The translations under genes were made by a program, and so were the position numbers. The notes beneath the pieces were generated by a model that ran no database searches, was not told where the DNA came from, and saw only the letters and a program-made list of their open reading frames with translations. Positions 33,185 to 41,925 of a stretch of 52,336 bases of DNA are shown one piece after another. Positions within the stretch are counted from its first letter, which is position 1. Each line of letters begins with the position of its first letter. Source of the stretch: Geobacteraceae bacterium GWC2_53_11 (GTDB taxonomy: Bacteria > Desulfobacterota > Desulfuromonadia > Geobacterales > Pseudopelobacteraceae); assembly GCA_001802645.1 (NCBI GenBank), contig MGZJ01000067.1:32265-84600 (forward strand). Reading direction: 5' to 3'.

Positions 33185-34945
33185 ATGGGGGTGGTGTCTG
33201 TATCCTGCGACAAAGAAGTCAGGGAGGACGTGACATTGCCACATGATTGCTTTCAAGAAACTGATGCCGTACCGCCTGATTTTGTGACTGTCGAACTGGC
33301 TGAGGTCATCGATGCGCCTGCCCTTCAGGAGATGATGGACGATTATTATGCCCTTACCGGCATTGGCGTCGGCATCATCGACCTTAATGGCAGGGTGCTG
33401 GTCGGCACCGGATGGCAGGATATCTGCGTCAGGTTCCACCGGGCAACTCCCGAGTCATGTGCATTCTGCCACGAAAGCGACACTTCCCTCTCCAGTGGCA
33501 TTCCTCCCGGGACTTTCAAAGAGTATCGCTGCAAAAACAACATGTGGGACATAGCCACTCCGATCATGCTTGGAAACCGGCACATCGGCAACATTTTCCT
33601 CGGTCAGTACTTCTACGACGACGAGAAGCCGGATTATGAGCTGTTTAGAGCCCAAGCCCGGCGTTTTGGCTATGACGAGGCGGAATATCTGGCGGCTCTT
33701 GACCGGGTTCCCCGCTGGAGCCGGGAGACTGTTCAGGCGGCCATGAGGTTCTATGCAAAACTGGCCCGGATGATCTCCAAGGCAAACTATAACAATGTCA
33801 TCCTTGCCGATACCTTGGCCAAACGGGATCAGGCGGAGGAAGCTCTTCGGTGGATGCGCATCAGTGTGGAGAACTCATCCGATGCGCTTTATTGGATTGC
33901 GCCCGATGCCCGCTTTGTGGAAGTTAACGAAGCAGCCTGCCGCTCTCTCGGTTATTCCCGTGAAGAGTTGCTGCAGCTGACCGTTCCCGACATCGATCCC
34001 AACTTCAACGCCATCACGTGGCCGAGACAGTTTGCCACACTTCGTCAGCGCGGTTCAATGACGTTTGAGTCCGAACAGCGAGCCAAGGACGGCAGGATGT
34101 TCCCGGTGGAAGTCGTCGCCAATCACGTTAAATTCGGCTCGGAAGAGCGTCACTGCGCTTTTGTGCGCGACATAACCGAGCGCAAGCGGATGGAACAGTC
34201 GCTCCGGGAGTCAGAGGAGAGCTATCGCAGGAAAGCTGCAGAGCTGGAAGAGGTCAATAGGGAGCTGGAGACGTTCAACTATACTGTTTCGCACGACCTC
34301 AGGGCTCCTCTCACCAGCATTTCCATGTGCAATCAGATTGTTCAGGCGCAGTGTGGCAACAGTTCCGACGAAGAGCTGCGGAATGTCGTCAGGCTTCTTG
34401 ATGAACAGATCCTGCGGATGAACCAGATTATCTCAACCCTGTTGGATTTCTCCCGTTTAACGAGCTGTAAGGTCAGGCGGCAAAAGGTCGATCTGTCCGT
34501 GCTGGCGCGTATCGTCGCTGCCCAGTTGCAGATAAGTGCCCCCCAACGGCGCGTATCCTTTGTTATTGCTGAAGGAGTGGAGGTTATGGGAGATGAGGGG
34601 CTCCTCAGGACTGTCCTGGAAAACCTCATAGGCAATGCCTGGAAATACAGCCGTAACCATGAGCCGTCGCTGATCGAATTCGGCGTAGCAGAGCAGGGGG
34701 ACGGTATTGCGGCCTGTTTCGTCAGAGACAATGGCTCCGGTTTTGATATGAAGTATGCGGACAAGCTCCTTCTTCCTTTTCAGCGTCTCCCCGGTGCCGA
34801 GGAGTGTGAAGGGTTCGGTATCGGTCTGGCTACCGTGGATCGGATCATCCGGAGGCACAGCGGGAAAATATGGGCTGAAGGTGAACCGGGAAAGGGCGCA
34901 ATCTTCTATTTTACCCTGAATGAACACGATGGAGCCTCCTGTTAA
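33185..34945 (+). CDS. PocR-PAS sensor histidine kinase
   Basis: 586 residues, no membrane segments. Order: PocR-type ligand domain (about 37-200) with conserved Cys (ICVRFHRATPESCAFCHESD and YRCKNNMWDIATPI); PAS domain (about 218-335); HisKA with NYTVSHDLRAPLTS; ATPase with VLENLIGNAWKYS, DNGSGFDM and GFGIGLATV. It senses a small soluble ligand, perhaps through a Cys-bound metal or cofactor; ligand unknown. No response regulator lies beside it, so it is an orphan kinase. It follows the EAL-HDOD gene closely. Confidence 0.92.
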   Translation: MGVVSVSCDKEVREDVTLPHDCFQETDAVPPDFVTVELAEVIDAPALQEMMDDYYALTGIGVGIIDLNGRVLVGTGWQDICVRFHRATPESCAFCHESDTSLSSGIPPGTFKEYRCKNNMWDIATPIMLGNRHIGNIFLGQYFYDDEKPDYELFRAQARRFGYDEAEYLAALDRVPRWSRETVQAAMRFYAKLARMISKANYNNVILADTLAKRDQAEEALRWMRISVENSSDALYWIAPDARFVEVNEAACRSLGYSREELLQLTVPDIDPNFNAITWPRQFATLRQRGSMTFESEQRAKDGRMFPVEVVANHVKFGSEERHCAFVRDITERKRMEQSLRESEESYRRKAAELEEVNRELETFNYTVSHDLRAPLTSISMCNQIVQAQCGNSSDEELRNVVRLLDEQILRMNQIISTLLDFSRLTSCKVRRQKVDLSVLARIVAAQLQISAPQRRVSFVIAEGVEVMGDEGLLRTVLENLIGNAWKYSRNHEPSLIEFGVAEQGDGIAACFVRDNGSGFDMKYADKLLLPFQRLPGAEECEGFGIGLATVDRIIRRHSGKIWAEGEPGKGAIFYFTLNEHDGASC

Positions 34946-35055
34946 AAGTTACAAAATTGCTGGAGAAAGAGGACAACCGCAGTTCCCGATTAGTACGGGT
35001 TTGTCATTGCCTGTGAAACCCTTAGCAGCGAATACCTCAAACAAATTACTGCATT

Positions 35056-35106
35056 GTAACGGTCTCGTAACATAACTGTAACATTCGTATGTTACCGTCG
35101 TGTCAC
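35056..35106 (+). promoter_or_regulatory. Pho-box-like repeats before the DUF47-pit pair
   Basis: GTAAC occurs at 35056, 35067 and 35078, exactly 11 bases apart, then inverted GTTAC at 35091 and TGTCAC at 35101. TATGTT at 35088-35093 is a possible -10 box. The 11-bp period matches PhoB direct repeats; the motif differs from the E. coli box. Confidence 0.65.
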
Positions 35107-35143
35107 ATTACAGATAAAAACAGGTGACGAGAGGAGTGAGTAC

Positions 35144-35761
35144 GTGTTCGGATTAATTCCCAAGGAAGAAAAGTTTTTTGCGATGTTTCAGGAGATGGGA
35201 CAGATCATTGTGTCCGGTGCAGAACGGTTGAAGTTGATGATGGATGACTACGATAATCCGGCAGAGGGACAGCGGGCAGTTAAGGATATCGAGCATCAGG
35301 GAGATGTCCTGAAGCATAAAATAATCAAAATGCTCAATACCACATTTATTACTCCCCTTGACCGGGAAGACATCTACGGTCTGGCCACGGCGCTGGATTC
35401 GATCCTGAACCTGATTGACGCTTCCGCGCAGCGTTTCGTCATGTACCGGGTGGAACAGCCGACCACGGAGGCGAAGGAGCTTGTGTTCATTATTGTTCGC
35501 TGCTGCCACACCCTCAGCAGTGCCCTGAATCATCTGGGCAAGTGCCATGATGATATCCATGAGCAATGTGTCGAACTGAATTCCCTGGAAAACGAGGCCG
35601 ATAACGTCTGTCGCGAAGCGATCAGCCGCCTGTTCGACGAGGAAACCGACCCTATCCAGCTGATCAAGTGGAAGGAAATTTACGAGATTCTGGAGCGGAC
35701 AACCGACAGGTGCGAGGATGCCGCTAATATTCTGGAAAGCGTGGTTGTGAAAAATGCTTGA
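35144..35761 (+). CDS. DUF47/PhoU-like accessory protein of the PiT transporter
   Basis: 205 residues, all-helical PhoU-like fold (FGLIPKEEKFFAMFQEMGQ, LDREDIYGLATALDSILNLIDASA, ERTTDRCEDAANILESVVVK). Members of this family are almost always encoded beside a low-affinity phosphate permease and are thought to control it. The start is GTG with GAGGAG upstream. It overlaps the pit gene by eight bases. A row of Pho-box-like repeats lies upstream. Confidence 0.92.
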   Translation: MFGLIPKEEKFFAMFQEMGQIIVSGAERLKLMMDDYDNPAEGQRAVKDIEHQGDVLKHKIIKMLNTTFITPLDREDIYGLATALDSILNLIDASAQRFVMYRVEQPTTEAKELVFIIVRCCHTLSSALNHLGKCHDDIHEQCVELNSLENEADNVCREAISRLFDEETDPIQLIKWKEIYEILERTTDRCEDAANILESVVVKNA

Positions 35762-36755
35762 TATGACAATGCTCCTGTTGATTCTGGTCATCGCAGCTGC
35801 ACTGATCTTCGACTACGTCAACGGCTTCCATGACACCGCCAACGCCATTGCCACCTGCGTTTCCACCAGGGCGATCTCGGTCAGGGGGGCAATTTTCATG
35901 GCCGCGTTCCTCAATTTTGCCGGGGCGATGGTTTCGACAAAAGTCGCCGGAACCATCGGCAAGGGGATCGTGGACAAGGACAACGTCACCCAACTGGTGG
36001 TGCTGGCCGGCGTGCTGGGAGCGATCGTCTGGGATATTATTACCTGGTACTACGGCATGCCGTCCTCGTCTTCCCACGCCATTATCGGCGGTCTGGTCGG
36101 CGCCGTGCTGGCCCATGCGGGTATGAGTGCCCTGCACTGGGCGGGATTGAAAAAAATTGTCCTGGCGCTGGTCATCTCGCCGGTTATCGGCACCATTATC
36201 GGCTTTATCTTCATGCTGATCATCATGCAGCTGTTCCGCAACAAGTCGCCCGGCCCGCTTAACAAGGGGTTCCGCCGCTTGCAGGTCGGTTCGGCCGCTT
36301 TTATGGCCTTTTCCCACGGCACTGCCGACGCCCAGAAATCCATGGGGGTCATCACCATGGCGCTGCTCTCCTACGGTGCTATTCCATCGTTCGAGGTGCC
36401 GATGTGGGTCAAGCTGGCCTGCGCTGTTTCAATGGGATTGGGAACGGCTGCGGGGGGATGGCGCATTATCAAGACCATCGGCAGCGATTTCGTCAAATTG
36501 CAGCCGGTGCACGGTTTCTGCGTCGAGACAGCTTCGGCGGGGGTTATTCTGGGGGCATCGTCAATGGGCATGCCGGTGAGCACTACTCACGTCATTACGT
36601 CAGCCATTCTCGGCGTCGGCCTCTCCAAACGGATGTCGGCGGTCAACTGGAACGTGGCCAAGCGCATCCTCATCGCCTGGGTTCTGACGATCCCGGCGTC
36701 GGCGCTGGTCGCCTACTGCACGTATCAGGTTCTGTTGCCGGTGTTCAAGCCCTAA
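35754..36755 (+). CDS. pit: PiT-family inorganic phosphate permease
   Basis: 333 residues with about ten membrane segments. The PiT signature occurs twice: DYVNGFHDTANAIATCVSTRAIS near the N-terminus and the related MAFSHGTADAQKSMGVI in the second half, plus GWRIIKTIGSD and GMPVSTTHVITSAILGVG. It takes up metal-phosphate with protons or sodium. The size matches the shorter bacterial PiT proteins. It is coupled to the DUF47 gene. Together with the Pst system later in the window it gives the cell low- and high-affinity phosphate uptake. Confidence 0.97.
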   Translation: MLDMTMLLLILVIAAALIFDYVNGFHDTANAIATCVSTRAISVRGAIFMAAFLNFAGAMVSTKVAGTIGKGIVDKDNVTQLVVLAGVLGAIVWDIITWYYGMPSSSSHAIIGGLVGAVLAHAGMSALHWAGLKKIVLALVISPVIGTIIGFIFMLIIMQLFRNKSPGPLNKGFRRLQVGSAAFMAFSHGTADAQKSMGVITMALLSYGAIPSFEVPMWVKLACAVSMGLGTAAGGWRIIKTIGSDFVKLQPVHGFCVETASAGVILGASSMGMPVSTTHVITSAILGVGLSKRMSAVNWNVAKRILIAWVLTIPASALVAYCTYQVLLPVFKP

Positions 36756-36791
36756 CTGTTCAACAAAGTGTAACATCTGCTCCCTTCACAA

Positions 36792-36835
36792 TTACCCGCC
36801 TCTCACTCCCCTCCAGCCAACGGAGGGGAGCCAAA
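36792..36835. repeat. family-3 palindrome, upstream copy
   Basis: CTCCCCTCC (36806-36814) pairs with GGAGGGGAG (36822-36830) around a CCAAC-containing loop. It is preceded by CCGCCTCTC. A near-identical copy lies at 39723-39766, so the two flank the GGDEF-EAL gene. Confidence 0.85.
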
Positions 36836-36888
36836 TTTCCTTCAACAGTCATCTGCTGAATTGTTTCCGAAAACCTATGCCACCAAAC

Positions 36889-36916
36889 TGTCACAATCTC
36901 TTTGCCTACATGTAAC
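36889..36916 (+). promoter_or_regulatory. degenerate Pho-box-like site before the GGDEF-EAL gene
   Basis: TGTCAC (36889-36894) and TGTAAC (36911-36916) are 22 bases apart, two helical 11-bp steps, with no good middle repeat. Weak evidence of PhoB control. Confidence 0.3.
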
Positions 36917-36989
36917 GCAACCACCCTTCAAATCGGTGTACCATCCCTTCTGTCTCAACTGTTTCGCTACACCAGAAGGGGGTTTCCAT

Positions 36990-39677
36990 ATGTTTGTGAC
37001 AACTGTCGGTGACTATTTCCTGTCTGACAAAAAACTTTCGCCGGTCAGGATCGCGCTGTTGTATGCGGTTGTCGGGTTTGTGTGGATTCTGCTTTCCGAT
37101 GCAACGACGGTCTGGCTGGCGCAGGATCTGCGCCAGTTTGAATACATAGCCGTCGTCAAGGGAATCCTGTTTGTCGTCGCCACCTCCGGTCTGCTTCATC
37201 TGTTAATCCATCATTATGCACGGCAGCTCCGCTCATCACAGGAGACCTTCCATCTTGCCGAGCAGGAGATCAAAAAACTCGCCTATTACGACCGGGAAAC
37301 CGGCCTTCCTAACCACAACCTGCTGCTGGATCGTCTTAATCAGGTCATCGCCTTCAATAGCCGCAAACAGAAAAACACGGCGGTTATCTACATCAGCCTG
37401 ACCGGTTTCAAGGCTGTTGTCGATGCACGGGGGCATAGCGGCGGCAGCGAAGTAGTGCGCGGCATTGCCGAACGGCTGGCTGCCACGCTGCGCCACTACG
37501 ATACGGTCGCCCGCATCCATCGCGATGAATTTGTATTGGTACTTGGTGGAACCGTGCTGGAAGGTGACGTGGTCATGATCCTGAACAAGCTGCAAACGAT
37601 ATTTTCCGAACCGCTCACGCTGGGAGCTGAAGAAACGATGGTTCCCGCCTGTTTCGGAGTGGCCTGTTTTCCGGCTGATGGCGTGACCAGCGAGCTGTTG
37701 CTGCAGCATGCTCATATTGCCATGAACCAGGCGCGCCAGAACGGGGTGGCGTTCCAGTATTATTCCGAAGAGCTTAATCAGAAAGCTGTCGAGCGGCATC
37801 GTATCGAGATCGGACTGTTGCATGCAATTGACGATGGCGAGTTTTTCCTCTGCTATCAACCCAAGATGGCGATTAACGGCACAGACATCGTCGGCATGGA
37901 GGCGCTGGTGCGCTGGCAACGCCCCGGCGTGGGGATCGTCCCGCCGGATAAATTTATACCTGTGGCCGAAGACAATGGCCTGATCGTGCGGCTGGGGACA
38001 TGGGTGCTGCGTGAGGCGTGCCGCCAGAACAGAGCCTGGCATGATTCCGGGTTGCCGAAACTCAAAGTCGCCGTCAATCTCTCTGCCCGCCAACTGCGCG
38101 AGAGCGAGTTTGTACCGCTGGTCATGCAGATACTCGCAGAAACCGGCCTGGAGCCGCACTATCTCGAACTGGAACTGACCGAGAGTGCGCTGATGGGGGA
38201 TGCGGGCGATACGGTGTGCAAGCTTCTGCGCCTGAAAGAGCTGGGGATCAGCATTTCGGTCGATGATTTCGGCACCGGTTACTCTTCGCTTTCGTACCTC
38301 AAACACCTGCCGATCGATACGATCAAGGTGGATCGTTCCTTTGTTCGCGATATCGTTAACGACCCGGATGATGCGGCAATTGTCGATGCCATTGTCGCCA
38401 TGGCTCATGCGCTGAAACTGAATGTTATTGCGGAGGGGGTGGAAACCCGCGAGCAGCTTGAGTTTCTCCGTCTGCGTAACTGTCAGCAGGTTCAGGGGTA
38501 CTATTTTGCCCGTCCGCTTGACAGCCACCAGTTTGAAGCCTTTATGGCGCATGGTGTATCGATTGGCGACATGTCGGTTTCAACGCCGGATGTTACGTCA
38601 AACACTGCCGCCATGGAGGCCCTTTCCAGCAGGCGCGCGGCTGCTCAGGCTGATTTAGGGGGTGCTCCGGCTATTTCAGACGCTACGACGGAGTATATTG
38701 GCGACATCTCCATTCCGGTTGCTCCGGCTCACCCCGGTGACAATTTGGCCGCCGTGCTCAAGCGCTTTCAGAGCGACCTGACACTGCTGGTGCTGCCGGT
38801 GGTTGATGATGGCGGAATCGTCGGCATCATCAACCGCTCCACCTTTCTGGAAGAGCATGTTATCGGTATGAACGGTTTTGCCTTCCATATCAACCACTCC
38901 AAAAAAATGCGCGATCTGATGGTTCCGGTCAATCTGGAGTTTGAGGCAAAGGTTACGATCCGGGATGCCGCCCAGGTGATCCAGGCGCAACAGAAGGATG
39001 TGCGGGTGGATAATATCTGCGTTACCCACAGCGGCATCTATTACGGTGTGGTGGATGTCAACCGCTTCATCGGCGCGATTACCGATATCAACCTTACCCT
39101 GGCCAAAGGCGCCAATCCGCTGACCGGCCTGCCGGGCAACGAGAGCATCCAGCGTGAAATCAACGAGCGGCTCCGGACAGACGAAGGTTTCGATATAGCA
39201 TACATCGATATCGACAACTTCAAACCGTTCAATGATTATTACGGATTTCAGCGGGGCGACGTGGTCATCAAGGCCATCGGAGAAATAATCGCCGGCGTGA
39301 CACGTTCCTCGGATGCTGACTTTGCCTGTTTTTGCGGACATATCGGCGGTGACGACTTTATCATCATCACCGGCGCGCACCATGCCGAGTACCTCTCGTC
39401 ACAGGTCATTACGGCGCTCGAACAGCAGTTGACGCTGTTCCATGGCGAGGACGATTACTCCGCAGGGTGCTACAGCGCCGTAAACCGCAAGGGTGAACAG
39501 GAAACCTTTGGTCTGCTCTCTCTTTCCATCGGCATCGTTAACACCCGACTAACACCGGTCAGCTCTTATGCACAACTGGCATCTATCTCCACCGAGGTCA
39601 AGAAAGCCGCCAAGAAACTGCCGGGGTCGTCAGTGGTTATCAATCGCCGGATGGGGGAAGAATGTGGTGTAATGTAA
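36990..39677 (+). CDS. membrane GGDEF-EAL-CBS-GGDEF cyclic-di-GMP protein
   Basis: About 895 residues. Two membrane segments lie near residues 20-75. GGDEF-1 (about 95-255) has a degraded active site, HRDEF. EAL (about 270-515) is intact: EALVRW, NLSARQL, ELTES, DDFGTGYSS, DTIKVDRSF, AEGVET, QGYYFARPL. A CBS-like pair (about 555-690; LLVLPVVDDGGIVGIINRSTFLE and ICVTHSGIYYGVVDV) and GGDEF-2 (about 700-890; HIGGDDFIII) follow. It probably hydrolyses c-di-GMP, with the two cyclase-like domains regulating. AGAAGGGGG supports ATG 36990. It is flanked by family-3 palindromes and lies in the phosphate region. Confidence 0.9.
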   Translation: MFVTTVGDYFLSDKKLSPVRIALLYAVVGFVWILLSDATTVWLAQDLRQFEYIAVVKGILFVVATSGLLHLLIHHYARQLRSSQETFHLAEQEIKKLAYYDRETGLPNHNLLLDRLNQVIAFNSRKQKNTAVIYISLTGFKAVVDARGHSGGSEVVRGIAERLAATLRHYDTVARIHRDEFVLVLGGTVLEGDVVMILNKLQTIFSEPLTLGAEETMVPACFGVACFPADGVTSELLLQHAHIAMNQARQNGVAFQYYSEELNQKAVERHRIEIGLLHAIDDGEFFLCYQPKMAINGTDIVGMEALVRWQRPGVGIVPPDKFIPVAEDNGLIVRLGTWVLREACRQNRAWHDSGLPKLKVAVNLSARQLRESEFVPLVMQILAETGLEPHYLELELTESALMGDAGDTVCKLLRLKELGISISVDDFGTGYSSLSYLKHLPIDTIKVDRSFVRDIVNDPDDAAIVDAIVAMAHALKLNVIAEGVETREQLEFLRLRNCQQVQGYYFARPLDSHQFEAFMAHGVSIGDMSVSTPDVTSNTAAMEALSSRRAAAQADLGGAPAISDATTEYIGDISIPVAPAHPGDNLAAVLKRFQSDLTLLVLPVVDDGGIVGIINRSTFLEEHVIGMNGFAFHINHSKKMRDLMVPVNLEFEAKVTIRDAAQVIQAQQKDVRVDNICVTHSGIYYGVVDVNRFIGAITDINLTLAKGANPLTGLPGNESIQREINERLRTDEGFDIAYIDIDNFKPFNDYYGFQRGDVVIKAIGEIIAGVTRSSDADFACFCGHIGGDDFIIITGAHHAEYLSSQVITALEQQLTLFHGEDDYSAGCYSAVNRKGEQETFGLLSLSIGIVNTRLTPVSSYAQLASISTEVKKAAKKLPGSSVVINRRMGEECGVM

Positions 39678-39712
39678 TTAGAAACTGACATGTTCGATTT
39701 TCATGGTAATTG
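39674..39712 (+). repeat. 39-bp direct repeat, left copy
   Basis: 33 of 39 bases match 41112-41150, including the shared stretch ATTTTCATGGTAAT. The two copies bracket the ATPase gene. Confidence 0.7.
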
Positions 39713-39722
39713 TGCGCCATGA

Positions 39723-39766
39723 TAACTCGCCTCTCGCTCCCCTCCATCCAACGGAGGGGAGGTAAA
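39723..39766. repeat. family-3 palindrome, downstream copy
   Basis: CTCCCCTCC (39737-39745) pairs with GGAGGGGAG (39753-39761). It is close to identical to 36792-36835, with the same CGCCTCTC lead and CCAAC loop. Confidence 0.85.
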
Positions 39767-39853
39767 TCTCAATAAGCTCGTCCCAATCGCACGGCAATTT
39801 ATTCCCAAATATATGTTGCTGTATTCCCAATTACACGATACAGTGCCCAGACT

Positions 39854-41098
39854 ATGAGCATTCCTTTAACCGTATATCCTCGGCATATTGAACCAAGGGT
39901 TGTTGAAGCATTGGCGGATACACCTGCAGTCATGATTGCCGGGCCGCGTCAGGCCGGAAAAACGACATTGGTGCGGCGAATAGCAGCCAGCCATGACATG
40001 CGCTATCTTACCCTTGATGATGAGATGACCCGTCTGGCTGCGACGGAAGACCCGGTGGGGATGATTCGTGCTCAGGACAGGGCTGTCATTGATGAAATTC
40101 AACGCGCTCCGCAGTTGCTGCTGGCCATCAAGAAGACAATTGATGAAGACCGACGGCCGGGCCGTTTTCTTTTAACCGGGTCGGCGAACCTTATGACACT
40201 TCCAGCGGTAGCAGATTCTCTTGCAGGTAGAATGGAGACACTGTCGCTGCTTCCGTTGTCGCAAAGCGAGATGCTGGGCGGCACCGCTAACTGGCTGGAT
40301 TCGGTCTTCAGTGGCGGCATTCCCGAACCGGGTGTTGTGCTGACAGGCAATGACCTTGTTGAGGCAGTACTTCGCGGCGGTTATCCGGAATCTGCCTCTC
40401 GTGCAACAGCACGTCGCCGCATAACATGGGCCCGGCAGTACATTGATGCGCTTATTCAGCGAGATGTGCGCGACCTGGCCAGTGTAGACCGCCTTGATAT
40501 GCTCCCACGCTTTCTGCGGGCATTGGCGCAAGTCTCGGGAAAGCTCTGCAACTACAGCCAGCTGGGTGGTCAGTTGCTGCTGGATCACAAAACGGCAGCC
40601 CGCTACGTTGGCCTGTTTGAACAGATGTTTTTGCTCAGGAGGATTGAGGTATATGCGGCCAACCGCCTGAGCCGGGTTGTGAAAACTCCCAAGCTTCAGT
40701 TTATGGACTCGGGGCTGCTTGCCGCCCTGCTTGATTTCTCGCCGACTGCCGCTGGACAGGATCGCAGCCGTTTCGGTAATCTGCTGGAAACTTTTGTTTA
40801 TGCCGAGCTGCGCAAACATGCGTCAACCGCCGACGGTGATTATCGGCTGCTCTATTACCGGGATCATGATCAATATGAAGTTGATCTGGTTGTTGAAGAT
40901 GCCGGTGGCCAGTTGATCGGGGTGGAAGTCAAGGCTGCCGCTTCAATAAAGCAAAGTGATTTAAAGGGGCTCAAACGGCTGGCCTCCACAACCGGTGACA
41001 GATTCAAGCTGGGGGTCGTTCTGTACGACGGCACGGAAACCATCCCTCTGGGAAATCGGCTCCAGGCAGTCCCGATATCAACCTTGTGGGGCCTGTGA
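39854..41098 (+). CDS. AAA_14/DUF4143 ATPase
   Basis: 414 residues. N-terminal AAA+ domain: Walker A AGPRQAGKTTLVRRI, Walker B AVIDEIQRAP, sensor FLLTGSANL. The C-terminal DUF4143 half includes RDVRDLASVDRLD and LQFMDSGLLAALL. Near the end YEVDLVVEDAGGQLIGVEVKAA has the spacing of a PD-(D/E)xK nuclease core. The family is common and often on accessory DNA; proposed roles (DNA-related, toxin-antitoxin-like) are not settled. No clear ribosome site precedes the ATG. It is bracketed by a 39-bp direct repeat. Confidence 0.9.
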   Translation: MSIPLTVYPRHIEPRVVEALADTPAVMIAGPRQAGKTTLVRRIAASHDMRYLTLDDEMTRLAATEDPVGMIRAQDRAVIDEIQRAPQLLLAIKKTIDEDRRPGRFLLTGSANLMTLPAVADSLAGRMETLSLLPLSQSEMLGGTANWLDSVFSGGIPEPGVVLTGNDLVEAVLRGGYPESASRATARRRITWARQYIDALIQRDVRDLASVDRLDMLPRFLRALAQVSGKLCNYSQLGGQLLLDHKTAARYVGLFEQMFLLRRIEVYAANRLSRVVKTPKLQFMDSGLLAALLDFSPTAAGQDRSRFGNLLETFVYAELRKHASTADGDYRLLYYRDHDQYEVDLVVEDAGGQLIGVEVKAAASIKQSDLKGLKRLASTTGDRFKLGVVLYDGTETIPLGNRLQAVPISTLWGL

Positions 41099-41111
41099 CG
41101 GCTGGGGGCAA

Positions 41112-41150
41112 GTAATTGGAAAGTTAAATGTTCTATTTTCATGGTAATCG
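41112..41150 (+). repeat. 39-bp direct repeat, right copy
   Basis: Partner of 39674-39712 on the other side of the ATPase gene. The rest of 41099-41313 shows no gene or clear signal. Confidence 0.7.
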
Positions 41151-41313
41151 GAAGGTCGGAAAAGTAAGGATACTTCCCGTATTTTGCGGCAAGAGCCGGG
41201 GAATAACGGCATAAAACCGGAAGAGTCCTAGCTATTCAGAGTGTTAGATGAAGTGTTCCGTTTGGGTGGATAACATGTTGGATAAGAAAACAGGAAAAGG
41301 AAATTAAAGGCAA

Positions 41314-41694
41314 ATGTCCTATAACATGCTCGACAACTACCCAATATTGAAATTTGCGGCAACGGCGTTAGTCACTGTTTGTGCTGGCATTTGGGTTTCT
41401 GGAGACGTGCGAGCGCTCCGAGGTGCAAGCAGGATCAGGCGAGAAAAAGTAAATTTCGAACCATGCTGGGCAACTAACGTCGAAACTTTCCTTGGGCCAG
41501 TGAAGTCAGTCACAGTCAGCATTTCAGATGGAACAAAATTGACATTCAGGCCAATGGATAAACAACACGCCCTAGGACTATTAGGCGTTACGAATACTAC
41601 ACTCCTGAGTATTGCGAGAGACCCCAAAGGAGGGCCTGCCGCATTACTAAAAACGCCTGAAACGGAAGTAATCGGATTAGCAAGAGTGGAGTAA
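41314..41694 (+). CDS. membrane-anchored protein of unknown function
   Basis: 126 residues. One N-terminal membrane segment (ILKFAATALVTVCAGIWVSG, about 10-30) precedes a soluble domain with a beta-rich pattern (VKSVTVSISDGTKLTFRPM). I do not recognise a family. AAAGGC is a weak ribosome site. A strong palindrome follows its stop. It is part of the accessory patch between the phosphate blocks. Confidence 0.55.
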   Translation: MSYNMLDNYPILKFAATALVTVCAGIWVSGDVRALRGASRIRREKVNFEPCWATNVETFLGPVKSVTVSISDGTKLTFRPMDKQHALGLLGVTNTTLLSIARDPKGGPAALLKTPETEVIGLARVE

Positions 41695-41709
41695 TCAGCA
41701 TCCAACCAG

Positions 41710-41743
41710 CCGGTTGCACTCGGCCTTGAGGCCGGTGAACCGG
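41710..41743. repeat. nested hairpin before the 22-bp inverted repeat
   Basis: CCGGTT (41710-41715) pairs with AACCGG (41738-41743); inside, CGGCCT-tg-AGGCCG (41721-41734) forms a second stem. Confidence 0.65.
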
Positions 41744-41749
41744 AAGGCA

Positions 41750-41814
41750 ATAAGGGGACAGGCTGATTATTGAGTTAAGTGAGCGGGGTGCTAATAATCA
41801 GCCTGTCCCCTTAT
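41750..41814. repeat. MITE/REP-like element with perfect 22-bp inverted repeats
   Basis: Positions 41750-41771 and 41793-41814 are perfect inverted repeats that begin ATAAGGGGACAGGCT; the loop is 21 bases. I associate GGGGACAGGCT ends with DNA beside IS200-like REP-associated (Y1) transposases, from memory. No transposase gene is here, so it may be a non-autonomous copy. Confidence 0.75.
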
Positions 41815-41925
41815 AGCTCTCCTGAATATTGAGGGCAAGCAAGAAGGAATATCAGCCTTGCGCTGTCTCCTGATTGCGCCCTAGGGGCAATTGCCTACAA
41901 AATCGACACAGCGAAAAGTAATTTT

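Noticed and set aside
37236-38552. 438-codon antisense frame within the GGDEF-EAL gene
   Set aside because: Shadow of GC-rich coding sequence; no ribosome site or recognisable domains, while the sense frame has all EAL motifs.
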